DNA from: JANXYW01 sp964458665
Lineage (GTDB): Bacteria > Chloroflexota > Dehalococcoidia > DSTF01 > JACRBR01
Reading direction: 5' to 3'
Assembly: GCA_964458665.1 (NCBI GenBank)
Contig: CAYWOO010000042.1
Span: 7,481 to 71,480 of the forward strand
Length of the DNA stretch: 64,000 nucleotides
The translations under genes were made by a program, and so were the position numbers. Below are positions 49,479 to 57,392 of this stretch, piece by piece. Under the pieces are notes generated by a model. It searched no databases and had not been told where the DNA came from. It saw only the letters and a list, made by a program, of their open reading frames with translations. Within the stretch, counting starts at the first letter, position 1. Each line of letters opens with the position of its first letter.

Positions 49479-50941
49479 GCGCCTGCCATCCGCTCGAACC
49501 CGTCGCTCATGGCGCACCAGCGCGCATAGTGGTCCTCGTAGTCAGCGGACGCGCGCGCGTTCGGCTCGACGATGCGCCTACCATCGGTCATCGCCGCGCG
49601 CGCAGCGTCGAGCGACGGGTGCAGTCCCACCGCAACAGCGGCCAGCACGGCCGCGCCCACGGCGGACGTCTCGGGCGATGCCGCAACCTCGACCGCACGA
49701 TCGATCACGTCAGCGATGACTTGGGTGAAGAGGGCGCTGCGCGACATGCCGCCGCCCATCGCCAGTGACGCGATCGGCGCACCACTCACCAGCTCGAGCT
49801 GTTCGATGTTCGCACGGATGGCATACGCCGTCGCTTCCAGAACGGAACGAAGGACGTGCGATCGCTCCGGTGCCGACATCACGAGCGGCAGCGGTACGGT
49901 GACGCCGCCGACGCCGGCGTTCATCGCGGAAGCGCGCATGACGCGCGGGCCGAGGACCGTCATCACATCGCCGGAGCCCACGGGCGCTGCGGCGGCAAGT
50001 TCGGCGGCTTCCGCCGCCGTGCAACCCATCATCGAGCAGATCCAGTCCCAGGCGCGGCCGGTTTCGCCCGCGTTCGATTCGAGTATCCATCGATCGGGGA
50101 CGACGTGCACGCCGGTCCAGGTGCGCCTCTCGCTATCCACGATAGGTCGGGCGGTCACGAGCTGCACAGGCGCGCTCCAGCCGGCCGGAACGCCTCCAGC
50201 GCCAGGCTCGACAGCGCCCATGCCGACGAGTGCGCACTGCGTGTCCGCGCCACCAAGCACGACCGGCAGTCCAGCAAGGTCGCCGGCCTTCACGTCCCCG
50301 CAGATCGAGCCATCGGGCAGTATCTGTGGCACGATTCCCTGCCGAACCCCGCTTCTCGCCAGGAGTTCGATCGGAGCGTCGCCTGTGCTCACGTCGAGCA
50401 GTCCATGTTCGGCCGCAAGGCTCCGAACCATGCTCGGCACGCCCGTGACAAGCATGGCCAGCCAGTCGGCCAGCGGCACCACGTGCTTCACGCGCGCGGC
50501 CACGCCGGGACGATGCGCCCGCAGCCACGCCAGCTTCGCCGGCGCCTGCATGAGCGATGGCAGGTGGCCCGTAACGGCGTAGACCTCGTCCGCGTGCGCA
50601 CCATCGATCGCGATGCCCTCGGCTGCCGCCCTGGCGTCGATGTTCGGCGACGCAAAGAGCGCATCACCGCGATCGTCCACGAACGCGATGCCCTCCCGCT
50701 GCCCCGTGAACGCAATTCCGGCAACCGCCTCACGCAAAGGCGATGCCGCGGCGAGCAGGGCGTCGAGCGCACGTCGCACCGCGGTGACCTCGAACTCACG
50801 GCCGAACGGGGTGGCATCGTTGGGGACGAACATCGGCCACGGTTCCGCCGCGATCGGCGTCACCTGCCCATCAGCGCGAACTGCGAGCGCGCGCATCGCG
50901 CTGGTACCGGCATCGATCACGAGTATGGTGTCAGCGGGCAC
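49475..50941 (-). CDS. FGGY-family carbohydrate kinase
   Basis: A 488-residue sugar kinase of the xylulokinase/fuculokinase type: the N-terminal phosphate loop DAGTSAMRALAV, GIAFTGQREGIAFVD, VLGGADTQCALVG and the C-terminal GGGMSRSALFTQ are present. It likely phosphorylates a ketose or sugar acid for the adjacent aldolase. GTG 50941 overlaps the upstream dehydrogenase gene by 11 nt. The exact sugar is not determinable. Confidence 0.88.
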   Translation of the reverse strand: MPADTILVIDAGTSAMRALAVRADGQVTPIAAEPWPMFVPNDATPFGREFEVTAVRRALDALLAAASPLREAVAGIAFTGQREGIAFVDDRGDALFASPNIDARAAAEGIAIDGAHADEVYAVTGHLPSLMQAPAKLAWLRAHRPGVAARVKHVVPLADWLAMLVTGVPSMVRSLAAEHGLLDVSTGDAPIELLARSGVRQGIVPQILPDGSICGDVKAGDLAGLPVVLGGADTQCALVGMGAVEPGAGGVPAGWSAPVQLVTARPIVDSERRTWTGVHVVPDRWILESNAGETGRAWDWICSMMGCTAAEAAELAAAAPVGSGDVMTVLGPRVMRASAMNAGVGGVTVPLPLVMSAPERSHVLRSVLEATAYAIRANIEQLELVSGAPIASLAMGGGMSRSALFTQVIADVIDRAVEVAASPETSAVGAAVLAAVAVGLHPSLDAARAAMTDGRRIVEPNARASADYEDHYARWCAMSDGFERMAGA

Positions 50942-51923
50942 GGGCGTACTCCGGGTTGACGACGTAACGCAGGCGCTTCCCGGCGAGCAGCCGCTCGACC
51001 TCGTCCACCATCATCCGCGAGTGCCGCTCGACGGTCTCTGCCGTCGCGCCGCCGATGTGCGGCGTCAGGATCAAGTTTGGCGCGGCAAGGAGCGGGCTCG
51101 CCAGCGGCAGCGGCTGCCCGGCGAAGACGTCGAGCGCGGCGCCAGCGATCGTGCCAGCCGCAAGCGCTTCGACGAGCGCTGCCGGGTCGACGACGGTGCC
51201 GCCGCTGGTGTTGATCAAAGACGCGCCGGGCTTCATCCGCGCCAGGAAGCGTGCATCGACGAGATGATGCGTCGCCGGCCCGTCCGGCACATGCAGTGTG
51301 ATGAAGTCCGATGCCTTCGCGATGGCAGCGAGCGTCGACGGACGCGCTCCGAGGGCACGTAGCTGCCGTTCCGGTACCAACGGATCGCAGGCGAGGACGC
51401 GCGCACCGAGCGCGAGGCACAGTCGCGCGACCTCGCGGCCGATCTGCCCGAAACCAACCACGCCGACGGTCGAGCCCGCGATTTCACGGCCACGAAAGCG
51501 GCGGTACCCGGACGACGGATCGCGCCATGCGCCCGCCGCGACAAAGGCATGCGCCTGCGGGATACGCCGTGATAGCGCGAACATGAGCCCGACCGTCATC
51601 TCGGCGACGGCGTTCGTGTTGCGTCCGCGGGCGTGCGTAACGGCGACGCCGTGCGAGGTGGCACTGGCGATATCGACCTGATTCAGCGCGTTGCGGCAGA
51701 CGCCGACGAGGCGGAGGTGCTGCGCTGTGGCGAACACTTCCTCGAATACAAAGTCGGCTTCGACGATCAAGACGCCGATGTCGTCGGCCGCGAGGCGAGC
51801 GCCAAGTTCGTCCGGATCCTGGAGCCGGTTCGTGTCGGTCCAACTCTCGTAATCTACGGCCATCTGCCGCCGTAGCCGGTCGAGTTGGCGATCAGAGAAT
51901 GGGGCGAGAACGAGCGCGCGCAC
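50931..51923 (-). CDS. D-2-hydroxyacid dehydrogenase-like protein lacking catalytic Arg and Glu
   Basis: A 330-residue member of the PGDH/2-hydroxyacid dehydrogenase family. The NAD fold is clear (VGVVGFGQIGREVARL) and the catalytic His is present (LTPHIGGAT). The usual Arg in LINTxRG is Gly here (LINTSGGTVVD), and the Glu in DVFxxEP is Gln (DVFAGQPLP). Activity may therefore be altered or lost. GGAGG precedes GTG 51923. It leads the operon with the kinase and aldolase genes. Confidence 0.82.
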   Translation of the reverse strand: MRALVLAPFSDRQLDRLRRQMAVDYESWTDTNRLQDPDELGARLAADDIGVLIVEADFVFEEVFATAQHLRLVGVCRNALNQVDIASATSHGVAVTHARGRNTNAVAEMTVGLMFALSRRIPQAHAFVAAGAWRDPSSGYRRFRGREIAGSTVGVVGFGQIGREVARLCLALGARVLACDPLVPERQLRALGARPSTLAAIAKASDFITLHVPDGPATHHLVDARFLARMKPGASLINTSGGTVVDPAALVEALAAGTIAGAALDVFAGQPLPLASPLLAAPNLILTPHIGGATAETVERHSRMMVDEVERLLAGKRLRYVVNPEYARAR

Positions 51924-51976
51924 GGCAATGGCCTCCGAAGCGCCACGATATCACGCACCTTGCCGGAATGGATGGA

Positions 51977-52615
51977 CTAGCGGGCGGCTGCCTGGCGGCG
52001 TTCCGATGCGGCGGCTGTCTCCAACGGAGCAAGCAGCGCATCCACCAGCTCAGCGGGCGTCATCGCCTTGCCACCGGGCGAGCCGATGGCGATCTGCACG
52101 GCGTACCCATCGTGCGCGGCGAGTGCGACGGCGGCCGCGTCCTCGGCGGACTGGAGTTGCATGACACCAGCGGCGGCGGCAGTGGCAAATATATCGGCGA
52201 GTGTCTTGCGCCAGCCGGCGTATGCCTGCGTCAGCCGTTTGCTGACTTCTTGATTGCGCACAGCCTGCGCCCAGAACTCCAACAGCACGCCCGGCCATTG
52301 CGGCGCAGCGGCATACGACATGAAGTTCGCCAACGCTTCGTGCAGGGCGTCGCGCGGGCTGGCATCCGCCTCCGCCCCTTGGGCGAGAACGAGGCTGCGG
52401 CCCTCAGTCCATACGCGAAGCAGCTCGAGGAGGATGTCGTCCTTCGTCGAGAAGTGGAAGTAGTAGGCGCCCTTCGAGTAGCCTGCGGCCTGGGAGATAT
52501 CGTCGACAGTGGCGTGCTCATACCCGCTCGTCGAGAAGAGTTGCAGCGCTGCATCAATGAGCTTCGCGCGCGTGAGCTTCCGCTGCTCGAATCGATCCAG
52601 ACTTGTTCTCGGCAT
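51977..52615 (-). CDS. TetR/AcrR family transcriptional regulator
   Basis: A 212-residue TetR-type regulator with N-terminal HTH LIDAALQLFSTSGYEHATVD and DISQAAGYSKGAYYFHF. The C-terminal ligand domain is generic. ATG 52615 follows GAGGG; longer frames upstream lack a start signal. It lies 53 nt downstream of, and faces away from, the sugar operon start, so it may control that operon or itself. GCATG-AG-CATGC (52670-52681), 55 nt upstream, is a possible operator. Confidence 0.85.
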   Translation of the reverse strand: MPRTSLDRFEQRKLTRAKLIDAALQLFSTSGYEHATVDDISQAAGYSKGAYYFHFSTKDDILLELLRVWTEGRSLVLAQGAEADASPRDALHEALANFMSYAAAPQWPGVLLEFWAQAVRNQEVSKRLTQAYAGWRKTLADIFATAAAAGVMQLQSAEDAAAVALAAHDGYAVQIAIGSPGGKAMTPAELVDALLAPLETAAASERRQAAAR

Positions 52616-52756
52616 AACCCTCACTGCGCCTAGTATCGGCAGGAACGCCCGTTTCCGACGCCTTAGTATGCATGAGCATGCCATCTTTGCCAATACCGGT
52701 TGACAAGGGCTACCTCGCCTTTACCGAAAGTTCACGGGAAAAAAAGCGCAAAAGCC

Positions 52757-52784
52757 TGTAACAAAACGCCGCCAGCCTCGTTAT
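52757..52784 (+). promoter_or_regulatory. ECF-type promoter before the riboswitch
   Basis: TGTAAC (52757-52762), exactly 16 nt, CGTTAT (52779-52784). Compare TGTAAG-N16-CGTCTAA before the ECF sigma gene. A start near 52790 would place the whole aptamer in the leader. A perfect TTGACA (52700-52705) farther upstream lacks a good -10. Confidence 0.5.
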
Positions 52785-52849
52785 GGGTCTGTGAGCGCGC
52801 CGGCGGATCCGGCAGACGAGCGCAGCCAGGAGGGCACCCAGGCACGTTC

Positions 52850-52940
52850 AGAGGCACCGAACAGGCAAACTCGCCGCGAGGCGAGGACGCAACGCCACGG
52901 ATCCGCAACGAATCGCGGACAGCCGGGCTACCGAAGACCT
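52850..52940 (+). ncRNA. Cyclic-di-GMP class I (GEMM) riboswitch aptamer
   Basis: The hallmark elements are in order. GGCAAAC (52864-52870) opens a 6-bp hairpin CTCGCC/GGCGAG with a GCGA (GNRA) tetraloop. GGACGCAACGCCACGG (52885-52900) corresponds to the conserved GGACGCAAAGCC. A second hairpin CCGC/GCGG follows, then ACAGCCGGGCTACCG (52919-52933), the 3' core. The GNRA loop would dock into the second stem as in the known fold. An intrinsic terminator lies about 40 nt downstream, directly before the sigma gene. The base just before the core differs from the most common form, so ligand affinity is untested. Confidence 0.9.
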
Positions 52941-52977
52941 GGAGCCCCGCCGGCTTCGAACGTTTTCGACGCGTGCA

Positions 52978-53016
52978 ATGCCGCCTGTCGTCCTCCTCTG
53001 GACAGGCGGCATTTTT
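52978..53016 (+). terminator. Riboswitch expression platform: intrinsic terminator
   Basis: ATGCCGCCTGTC / GACAGGCGGCAT, a perfect 12-bp stem with an 11-nt loop and five T. It ends 23 nt before the sigma-factor ATG, so read-through must be regulated for the gene to be expressed. Confidence 0.9.
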
Positions 53017-53039
53017 GTTGTTCGAATTGGGGGTGGCCG

Positions 53040-53765
53040 ATGCGCTCACAGACACGCCAGGAGATGATCACCAGGCACATGCCGCTTGTCGCCTTCGTCG
53101 TCAGCCGCATGTCGACGGACAACCAGAAGACGTTGGGGCTGGACCGCGAGGACGCTCTCGCATACGGCATCGAAGGCCTTATCCAGTCGGTAGACGCATT
53201 CGACGAGACGCGCGGCACGAGCTTCGCTAGCTTCGCCGTGCGGCGCATTCGCGGATCGATTCTGGACGCAATCCGGAAGATGGACCCGCTGCCCCGGTCG
53301 CTGCGCAAGAGCACCCGCGAGGTCGAGCAGATCTCGCAGGAGCTGTCAGCTGCGCTGGGACGCTGGCCGACGCCGAAAGAGATCGCATTCCGCATGGGCA
53401 TCGGGTTGGAACAGCTGCACGGCATCCAGCGCCACGCGGGCTCCAAGTTCATTTCGCTGGAGCATGCGCTGCAGGATCGCGGCGGCGAGAGCGCGCCGTC
53501 GTTCGATCCGGTTGACGACGACGAGTCCGGCGATCCGGCCAAGGCCGCTGATCACAATGCATCACTAATGCTCTTGGACGAGGCATTGCATCGGCTGAGC
53601 GCTCGGGATCGGGCGATCCTCCGTCTGCGGTATTCAGATTCGAAGCCGTTCCACGAGATCGGCCAGATGATGGACCTGTCAGAATCGCGCGTCTGCCAGC
53701 TTCACAAGCGCATCCTCTCGGTGCTGAAGCGCCAGATCAACGCCCAGCTGGAGGAGGCCGCCTAG
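53040..53765 (+). CDS. FliA/WhiG-type RNA polymerase sigma factor
   Basis: A 241-residue alternative sigma factor. Region 2 has LDREDALAYGIEGLIQSVDAF and FASFAVRRIRGSILDAIRK; DPLPRSLRKSTREVEQ marks the FliA/WhiG group; region 3 has RWPTPKEIAFRMGI; region 4 has LSARDRAILRLRYSDSKPFHE and ESRVCQLHKRILSVLK. No flagellar genes are in the window, so it more likely drives another surface programme, possibly the Tad operon. GGGGGTGG precedes ATG 53040. Its mRNA carries a c-di-GMP riboswitch and terminator. Confidence 0.93.
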   Translation: MRSQTRQEMITRHMPLVAFVVSRMSTDNQKTLGLDREDALAYGIEGLIQSVDAFDETRGTSFASFAVRRIRGSILDAIRKMDPLPRSLRKSTREVEQISQELSAALGRWPTPKEIAFRMGIGLEQLHGIQRHAGSKFISLEHALQDRGGESAPSFDPVDDDESGDPAKAADHNASLMLLDEALHRLSARDRAILRLRYSDSKPFHEIGQMMDLSESRVCQLHKRILSVLKRQINAQLEEAA

Positions 53766-53843
53766 CTTCGCTACGGCCGAGGCCGAATACGGCCGATATT
53801 CTCCTAGGCCTCCGGGTCGAGGCCACTATTGCGGGCGGAGACC

Positions 53844-55367
53844 ATGCTCAACGAGCCGATGGACACGCTGCCGCCACAGCCGGACGCCCAAGAGGAGGAG
53901 CCGGTAGCAGCGGCGTCCTCCGACGGCAACGTTATCACCTTCCCCATCGCGACCGAGCCGGACCAGGGCGAGCGGCTTCCCGGGCTCGCACTTGCCTACG
54001 TTTTCACGATCTTCCTGGGCGGGCTGATCTCGGTCGCCCTATTCGCGCCTCAACTCGATACCGCCGATCTGGGCGGATTCGTGGTGCTCGCACTGCTCGC
54101 GATAGCCTTCGGGCGCACACGTGTACCCATCTACGGCGACACCAGCGTTTCGATCGGCATGGTGGGGGATTTCGCGATCGCGTTCCTGTACGGCCCTGCG
54201 GGCGCTGTGATTGTGAGCCCATTCGCGGCGATCGCCACGGATCTCGGCGTGGGCGCGTGGTACAAGCGACTGTTCAACGTAGGCCTGATCGTCCTCAGCA
54301 ACGTCGTCGTTGCGTTCATGCTTCGATCACTGGTGCATATCGTCGGACCTGGCCTGCCGGTCAACGGTTGGTTGATCCCGATCGCGCTCGCCGGCGTTGT
54401 GGTGTACTACCTCCTGAACATCAGCCTCGTGACCGTAGCAGTCGGCCTCTCCACGAAGACATCGCTCCTGGAAGTCTGGCGTGAGAAGTTTGAGTGGCTG
54501 CTTCCTCACTACATCGTCTTTGGACTCCTCGGTCTGGCACTGGCGCTTGGCTACCAGGGCATCGGCTACTACGGCATCCTTGCGTTCGTGGCGCCGCCTC
54601 TCATGATGCGCTTCTCCGTAAAGCAGTACGTCGACAAGACTGCCCAAAACGTCGACGAGCTGAAAAAGCGCAACCGGGACCTGCAACAGGCGAACCGCGA
54701 CGTGCTCGGCATGGCCGACCAGTTGCGTGAAACCTACGACGGCACACTGGAGGCGCTCGTGTCGGCGCTGGACGCGCGTGACCGTGAGACGAAGGGTCAC
54801 TCGATCCGCGTGGCGAAGTACATGATGGAGATCGCCTTCTACATGGAGATCCAGCCGGGCACCGAGGAGTGGGTCGACATGCAGCGCGGCGGGCTGCTGC
54901 ACGACATCGGCAAGATCGGTGTGTCAGATTCGATTCTGCACAAGCCTGGGCCGCTGACCGACGACGAGTGGGTGGACATGAAACGCCACCCGAAGATCGG
55001 CCACGACATGATCAAGGACATCGGCTTCTTGTCGGGTGCGGCCGTCCTCATCATGGCGCACCACGAGCGGTTTGACGGTAAGGGCTATCCGCGCGGACTG
55101 GCGACCGACGATATCCCGATCGGCTCACGGATATTCGTCCTGGCAGACACCTTCGACGCGATGACGTCGGATCGGCCGTACCGGGCGGCGCTGTCCGTGG
55201 ACGCGTCGCGCGAGGAGATTATCAGCTGCAGCGGCACGCAGTTCGACCCGCAGTGCGTGCAGGCGTTCCTTCTGGCGTTCGACAAGATCGTGGAGATCCG
55301 ATTCGCGGAGCACGAAGAGGAATCCGAGCACCACGCGGCAGCGGCGCCGCGCCAGGCTGCCGCCTAA
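53844..55367 (+). CDS. Membrane HD-GYP protein, putative c-di-GMP phosphodiesterase
   Basis: A 507-residue protein. The N-terminal half has seven or eight hydrophobic helices (about residues 40-270), followed by a short coiled coil (VDELKKRNRDLQQANRDVLG). The C-terminal HD-GYP domain has HSIRVAKYM, HDIGKIGVSDSIL, HHERFDGKGYPRGL and DTFDAMTSDRPYR. All metal-ligand and GYP residues appear present. It would degrade c-di-GMP, the riboswitch ligand of the adjacent operon. CGGAG precedes ATG 53844. GCCGATAT (53792-53799) upstream resembles a FliA -10 but lacks a TAAA. Confidence 0.92.
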   Translation: MLNEPMDTLPPQPDAQEEEPVAAASSDGNVITFPIATEPDQGERLPGLALAYVFTIFLGGLISVALFAPQLDTADLGGFVVLALLAIAFGRTRVPIYGDTSVSIGMVGDFAIAFLYGPAGAVIVSPFAAIATDLGVGAWYKRLFNVGLIVLSNVVVAFMLRSLVHIVGPGLPVNGWLIPIALAGVVVYYLLNISLVTVAVGLSTKTSLLEVWREKFEWLLPHYIVFGLLGLALALGYQGIGYYGILAFVAPPLMMRFSVKQYVDKTAQNVDELKKRNRDLQQANRDVLGMADQLRETYDGTLEALVSALDARDRETKGHSIRVAKYMMEIAFYMEIQPGTEEWVDMQRGGLLHDIGKIGVSDSILHKPGPLTDDEWVDMKRHPKIGHDMIKDIGFLSGAAVLIMAHHERFDGKGYPRGLATDDIPIGSRIFVLADTFDAMTSDRPYRAALSVDASREEIISCSGTQFDPQCVQAFLLAFDKIVEIRFAEHEEESEHHAAAAPRQAAA

Positions 55368-55606
55368 GCGTCGCCGGACTAAGGTGATGTAGGCCCTCCG
55401 GAGCGCGGGCTCCAGCCCCGCAGTACCGCTTCGACAGGACGACCCCAAGGTCACTCCCACGTCACACGGACGAGAAAATGAAGAGGCCCCTCAAATTGAG
55501 GAGCCTGTTCATCGTCCTTGCGGACGGAGGGGCATTACCACGTCACGCGAAACGTCATTTCACATCCTCCTTGACCGGTAACTGCATCGAGGCCCCTGAC
55601 CGTGTG
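55368..55606. other. Intergenic region with palindromic repeat and hairpin
   Basis: No gene. It holds a copy of the GGAGCGCGGGC...AGCCCCGC repeat (55398-55425) and a 9-bp hairpin, AGGC-CCTCA/TGAGG-GCCT (55484-55506). A 65-codon frame here shows no coding signs. Confidence 0.5.
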
Positions 55607-55634
55607 TCGGTAGACAATACCGACTCGTCGGTAT
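55607..55634 (+). promoter_or_regulatory. Candidate operator for the downstream TetR
   Basis: ATACCGACTCGTCGGTAT is a perfect 18-bp palindrome (55617-55634). A third half-site, GTCGGTA (55607-55613), forms a second overlapping dyad. It lies between TAGACA and TTTATA, possible -35/-10 elements. Farther down, TGTCAA/TTGACA half-sites recur at 55660, 55672 and 55698. Confidence 0.5.
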
Positions 55635-55754
55635 CTTTATACGGCTACCAGCTCCCCCCTGTCAACAGCCATTGACAAGCAAACGCGAGAAAGATCCTGT
55701 CAATTTCGGGGCAGCCGCCCATGTGGCAGCCGAGCCGGCTGGCCGAACGTTCCC

Positions 55755-56267
55755 ATGGGACCGATGACGACGCAAAATCGCCAGTCGCTACGCTCGCAGG
55801 CCGCCCAGGACAACATCGTCCAGGCGGCGTTGACCGTGTTCGCGCTGAAGGGCTACGGAGCGGCTTCTATGGATGATGTCTGCATGGCCGCCGGATGCTC
55901 GAAGGGCGGACTGTACCACCACTTCCGGACCAAGCACGCCGTGCTCAGCGCAGTCGTGGCTCGGCTCGCGCACACAGGCTCGCTGCTCCCTCCCTACGGA
56001 GTGGATACAGAACATGCGGCGCTACCTGCCGCGTCGCTCGGTCGTGTGCTCATCGACGTGTGGACGGAAGCCGCCCGCGACGTCGATCTCCGCGAACAGC
56101 TGCGCACCGGCTACGAGGCGTATCTGGCGGAGCACGTCGACGCATCGGGAACGTCCAGGGTTGTCGAGATCCTGCGCGTCGGCGCCCTCATCCAGCTTCT
56201 GACGCGCGCAGACGGCGTCGATGCCGACGAAGCCGCGCGGCGGCTGGGCCTCGAGCAGGCGGCGTAA
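55755..56267 (+). CDS. TetR/AcrR family transcriptional regulator (short)
   Basis: A 170-residue TetR-type protein: IVQAALTVFALKGYGAASMD and VCMAAGCSKGGLYHHFRTK form the HTH. The ligand domain is short, about 110 residues. No strong Shine-Dalgarno precedes ATG 55755. The palindromic sequences upstream suggest autoregulation. It sits between the HD-GYP and GGDEF genes, so a c-di-GMP link is possible but unproven. Confidence 0.85.
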   Translation: MGPMTTQNRQSLRSQAAQDNIVQAALTVFALKGYGAASMDDVCMAAGCSKGGLYHHFRTKHAVLSAVVARLAHTGSLLPPYGVDTEHAALPAASLGRVLIDVWTEAARDVDLREQLRTGYEAYLAEHVDASGTSRVVEILRVGALIQLLTRADGVDADEAARRLGLEQAA

Positions 56268-56406
56268 TTCTCGCTCTGGCAGTGCGGCGTCAGCCGGGTG
56301 GGAAGCGGTCGGCACCGCCGCCCCCGGCTGGCGGGAATCTCATCGCCGTGCCGGGGCTTTCAAGCTCGCGCGGCCCCGGTAACGGCGACCCCACCCGGCG
56401 AGCTTC

Positions 56407-57231
56407 TTACGCCGTGAGCCACATCCGTCGCCGGCGCTCGCGCTCCTGTTTCGCCTCGCTCAGGCTGCTCATCGCCGCCTCCAGGACGGCCTCGGCGCGC
56501 GTCATCTCCGGCAACGACACCGCGCTACCAGATGCGACGCCGGCCCACAGCGACACCGTGCGTCCGCCAACATCCGCGGCTGCGGACTCGCGCGCCAGCC
56601 GGTCCTCCAGGCGCTCGATGAACGCCGCCACACCCTCCGCACCGGTATCGAGGAGGAGGATGCCAAACTCGTCGTCGCCAAGGCGCGCGACGATGTCGTT
56701 GTAGCGGCGCGTGCCATCGACCGCCTTTGCCACGTGACGGAGGACCTCGTCCCCAGCCCGCACGCCGTACTCCTTGTTGACGGCGGTGAGGTTGTTGACG
56801 TCGATAAGCACCACGGACAGGTGACGGCCCATGCGGCGCGAGCGAGCGAACTCATCGCCAAGACGGCGAGAGAAGTGATTGAAGGTTGGAAGGTCCGTCA
56901 GGAGGTCGTGCTCGGCGGCGTCCAACTCCTCCTCCCGCTCACCCGGTGTACGATCGTCCACGCGGGCGGTCCAAAGGAAAGTCGCGCCCACCAGCAGGCC
57001 GGTCATCGTCATGGCCGTCAAAAACGGCAGATGGGCGACGGGGCCAAACTCGTCGACGAGGGCGCCAACAATCGCGGCCCCCCACATCAGCGTGAGCAGC
57101 CGGAGCATCGCTGGCACCCAAAGGATGGGCCGCCGTGCGTCCTGCGGCCGGCCGGCGGCCTCGAAGGGCGCATCCATCCTCTGTTTCGGCTCCGAGACGA
57201 CGCGAATGGAACGTGGACTGCGCATGTTCAC
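56407..57231 (-). CDS. Membrane GGDEF-domain protein with variant GDDEF motif
   Basis: A 274-residue protein: two transmembrane helices at about residues 42-90, then a GGDEF domain with DLLTDLPTFNHFSRRL and the substrate block VVLIDVNNLTAVNKEYG. The signature reads LGDDEFGIL, so the second Gly of GGDEF is Asp; activity is doubtful. No RxxD inhibitory site is obvious. AAGGGGGTGACC lies before the chosen GTG 57231. It is convergent with the TetR gene. GCCGATAC (57264-57257) stands in its promoter area without a matching TAAA. Confidence 0.85.
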   Translation of the reverse strand: MNMRSPRSIRVVSEPKQRMDAPFEAAGRPQDARRPILWVPAMLRLLTLMWGAAIVGALVDEFGPVAHLPFLTAMTMTGLLVGATFLWTARVDDRTPGEREEELDAAEHDLLTDLPTFNHFSRRLGDEFARSRRMGRHLSVVLIDVNNLTAVNKEYGVRAGDEVLRHVAKAVDGTRRYNDIVARLGDDEFGILLLDTGAEGVAAFIERLEDRLARESAAADVGGRTVSLWAGVASGSAVSLPEMTRAEAVLEAAMSSLSEAKQERERRRRMWLTA

Positions 57232-57323
57232 GCGGTCACCCCCTTCCCCAGCACTAGTATCGGCCGTACCAGGCAGACCCGAACGGGTTGTGCACCAGTC
57301 CGCCGCATACCCGCACGTCGCGT

Positions 57324-57352
57324 TTGTAAGCGCATAGGCGTTGGGCTAAGAT
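57324..57352 (+). promoter_or_regulatory. Sigma-70 promoter TTGTAA-N17-TAAGAT
   Basis: TTGTAA (57324-57329), 17 nt, TAAGAT (57347-57352). A start near 57360 gives a leader of about 33 nt for the next gene. Confidence 0.6.
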
Positions 57353-57392
57353 GAACGGGCGAGTCTGGCTGCCAGCGGTAAGGAGGAGGGTG

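Noticed and set aside
52700..52728. TTGACA (52700-52705) as main promoter of the riboswitch transcript
   Set aside because: No acceptable -10 at 16-18 nt; the TGTAAC-N16-CGTTAT pair closer to the aptamer fits better.
55478..55675. 65-codon frame before the TetR gene
   Set aside because: Overlaps operator palindromes and lacks coding character.
52633..57264. GCCGATA-type -10 matches before TetR (52633), HD-GYP (53792) and GGDEF (57257) as FliA promoters
   Set aside because: No TAAA at 14-16 nt upstream; the same octamer occurs by chance in the tRNA-Phe promoter and within genes.
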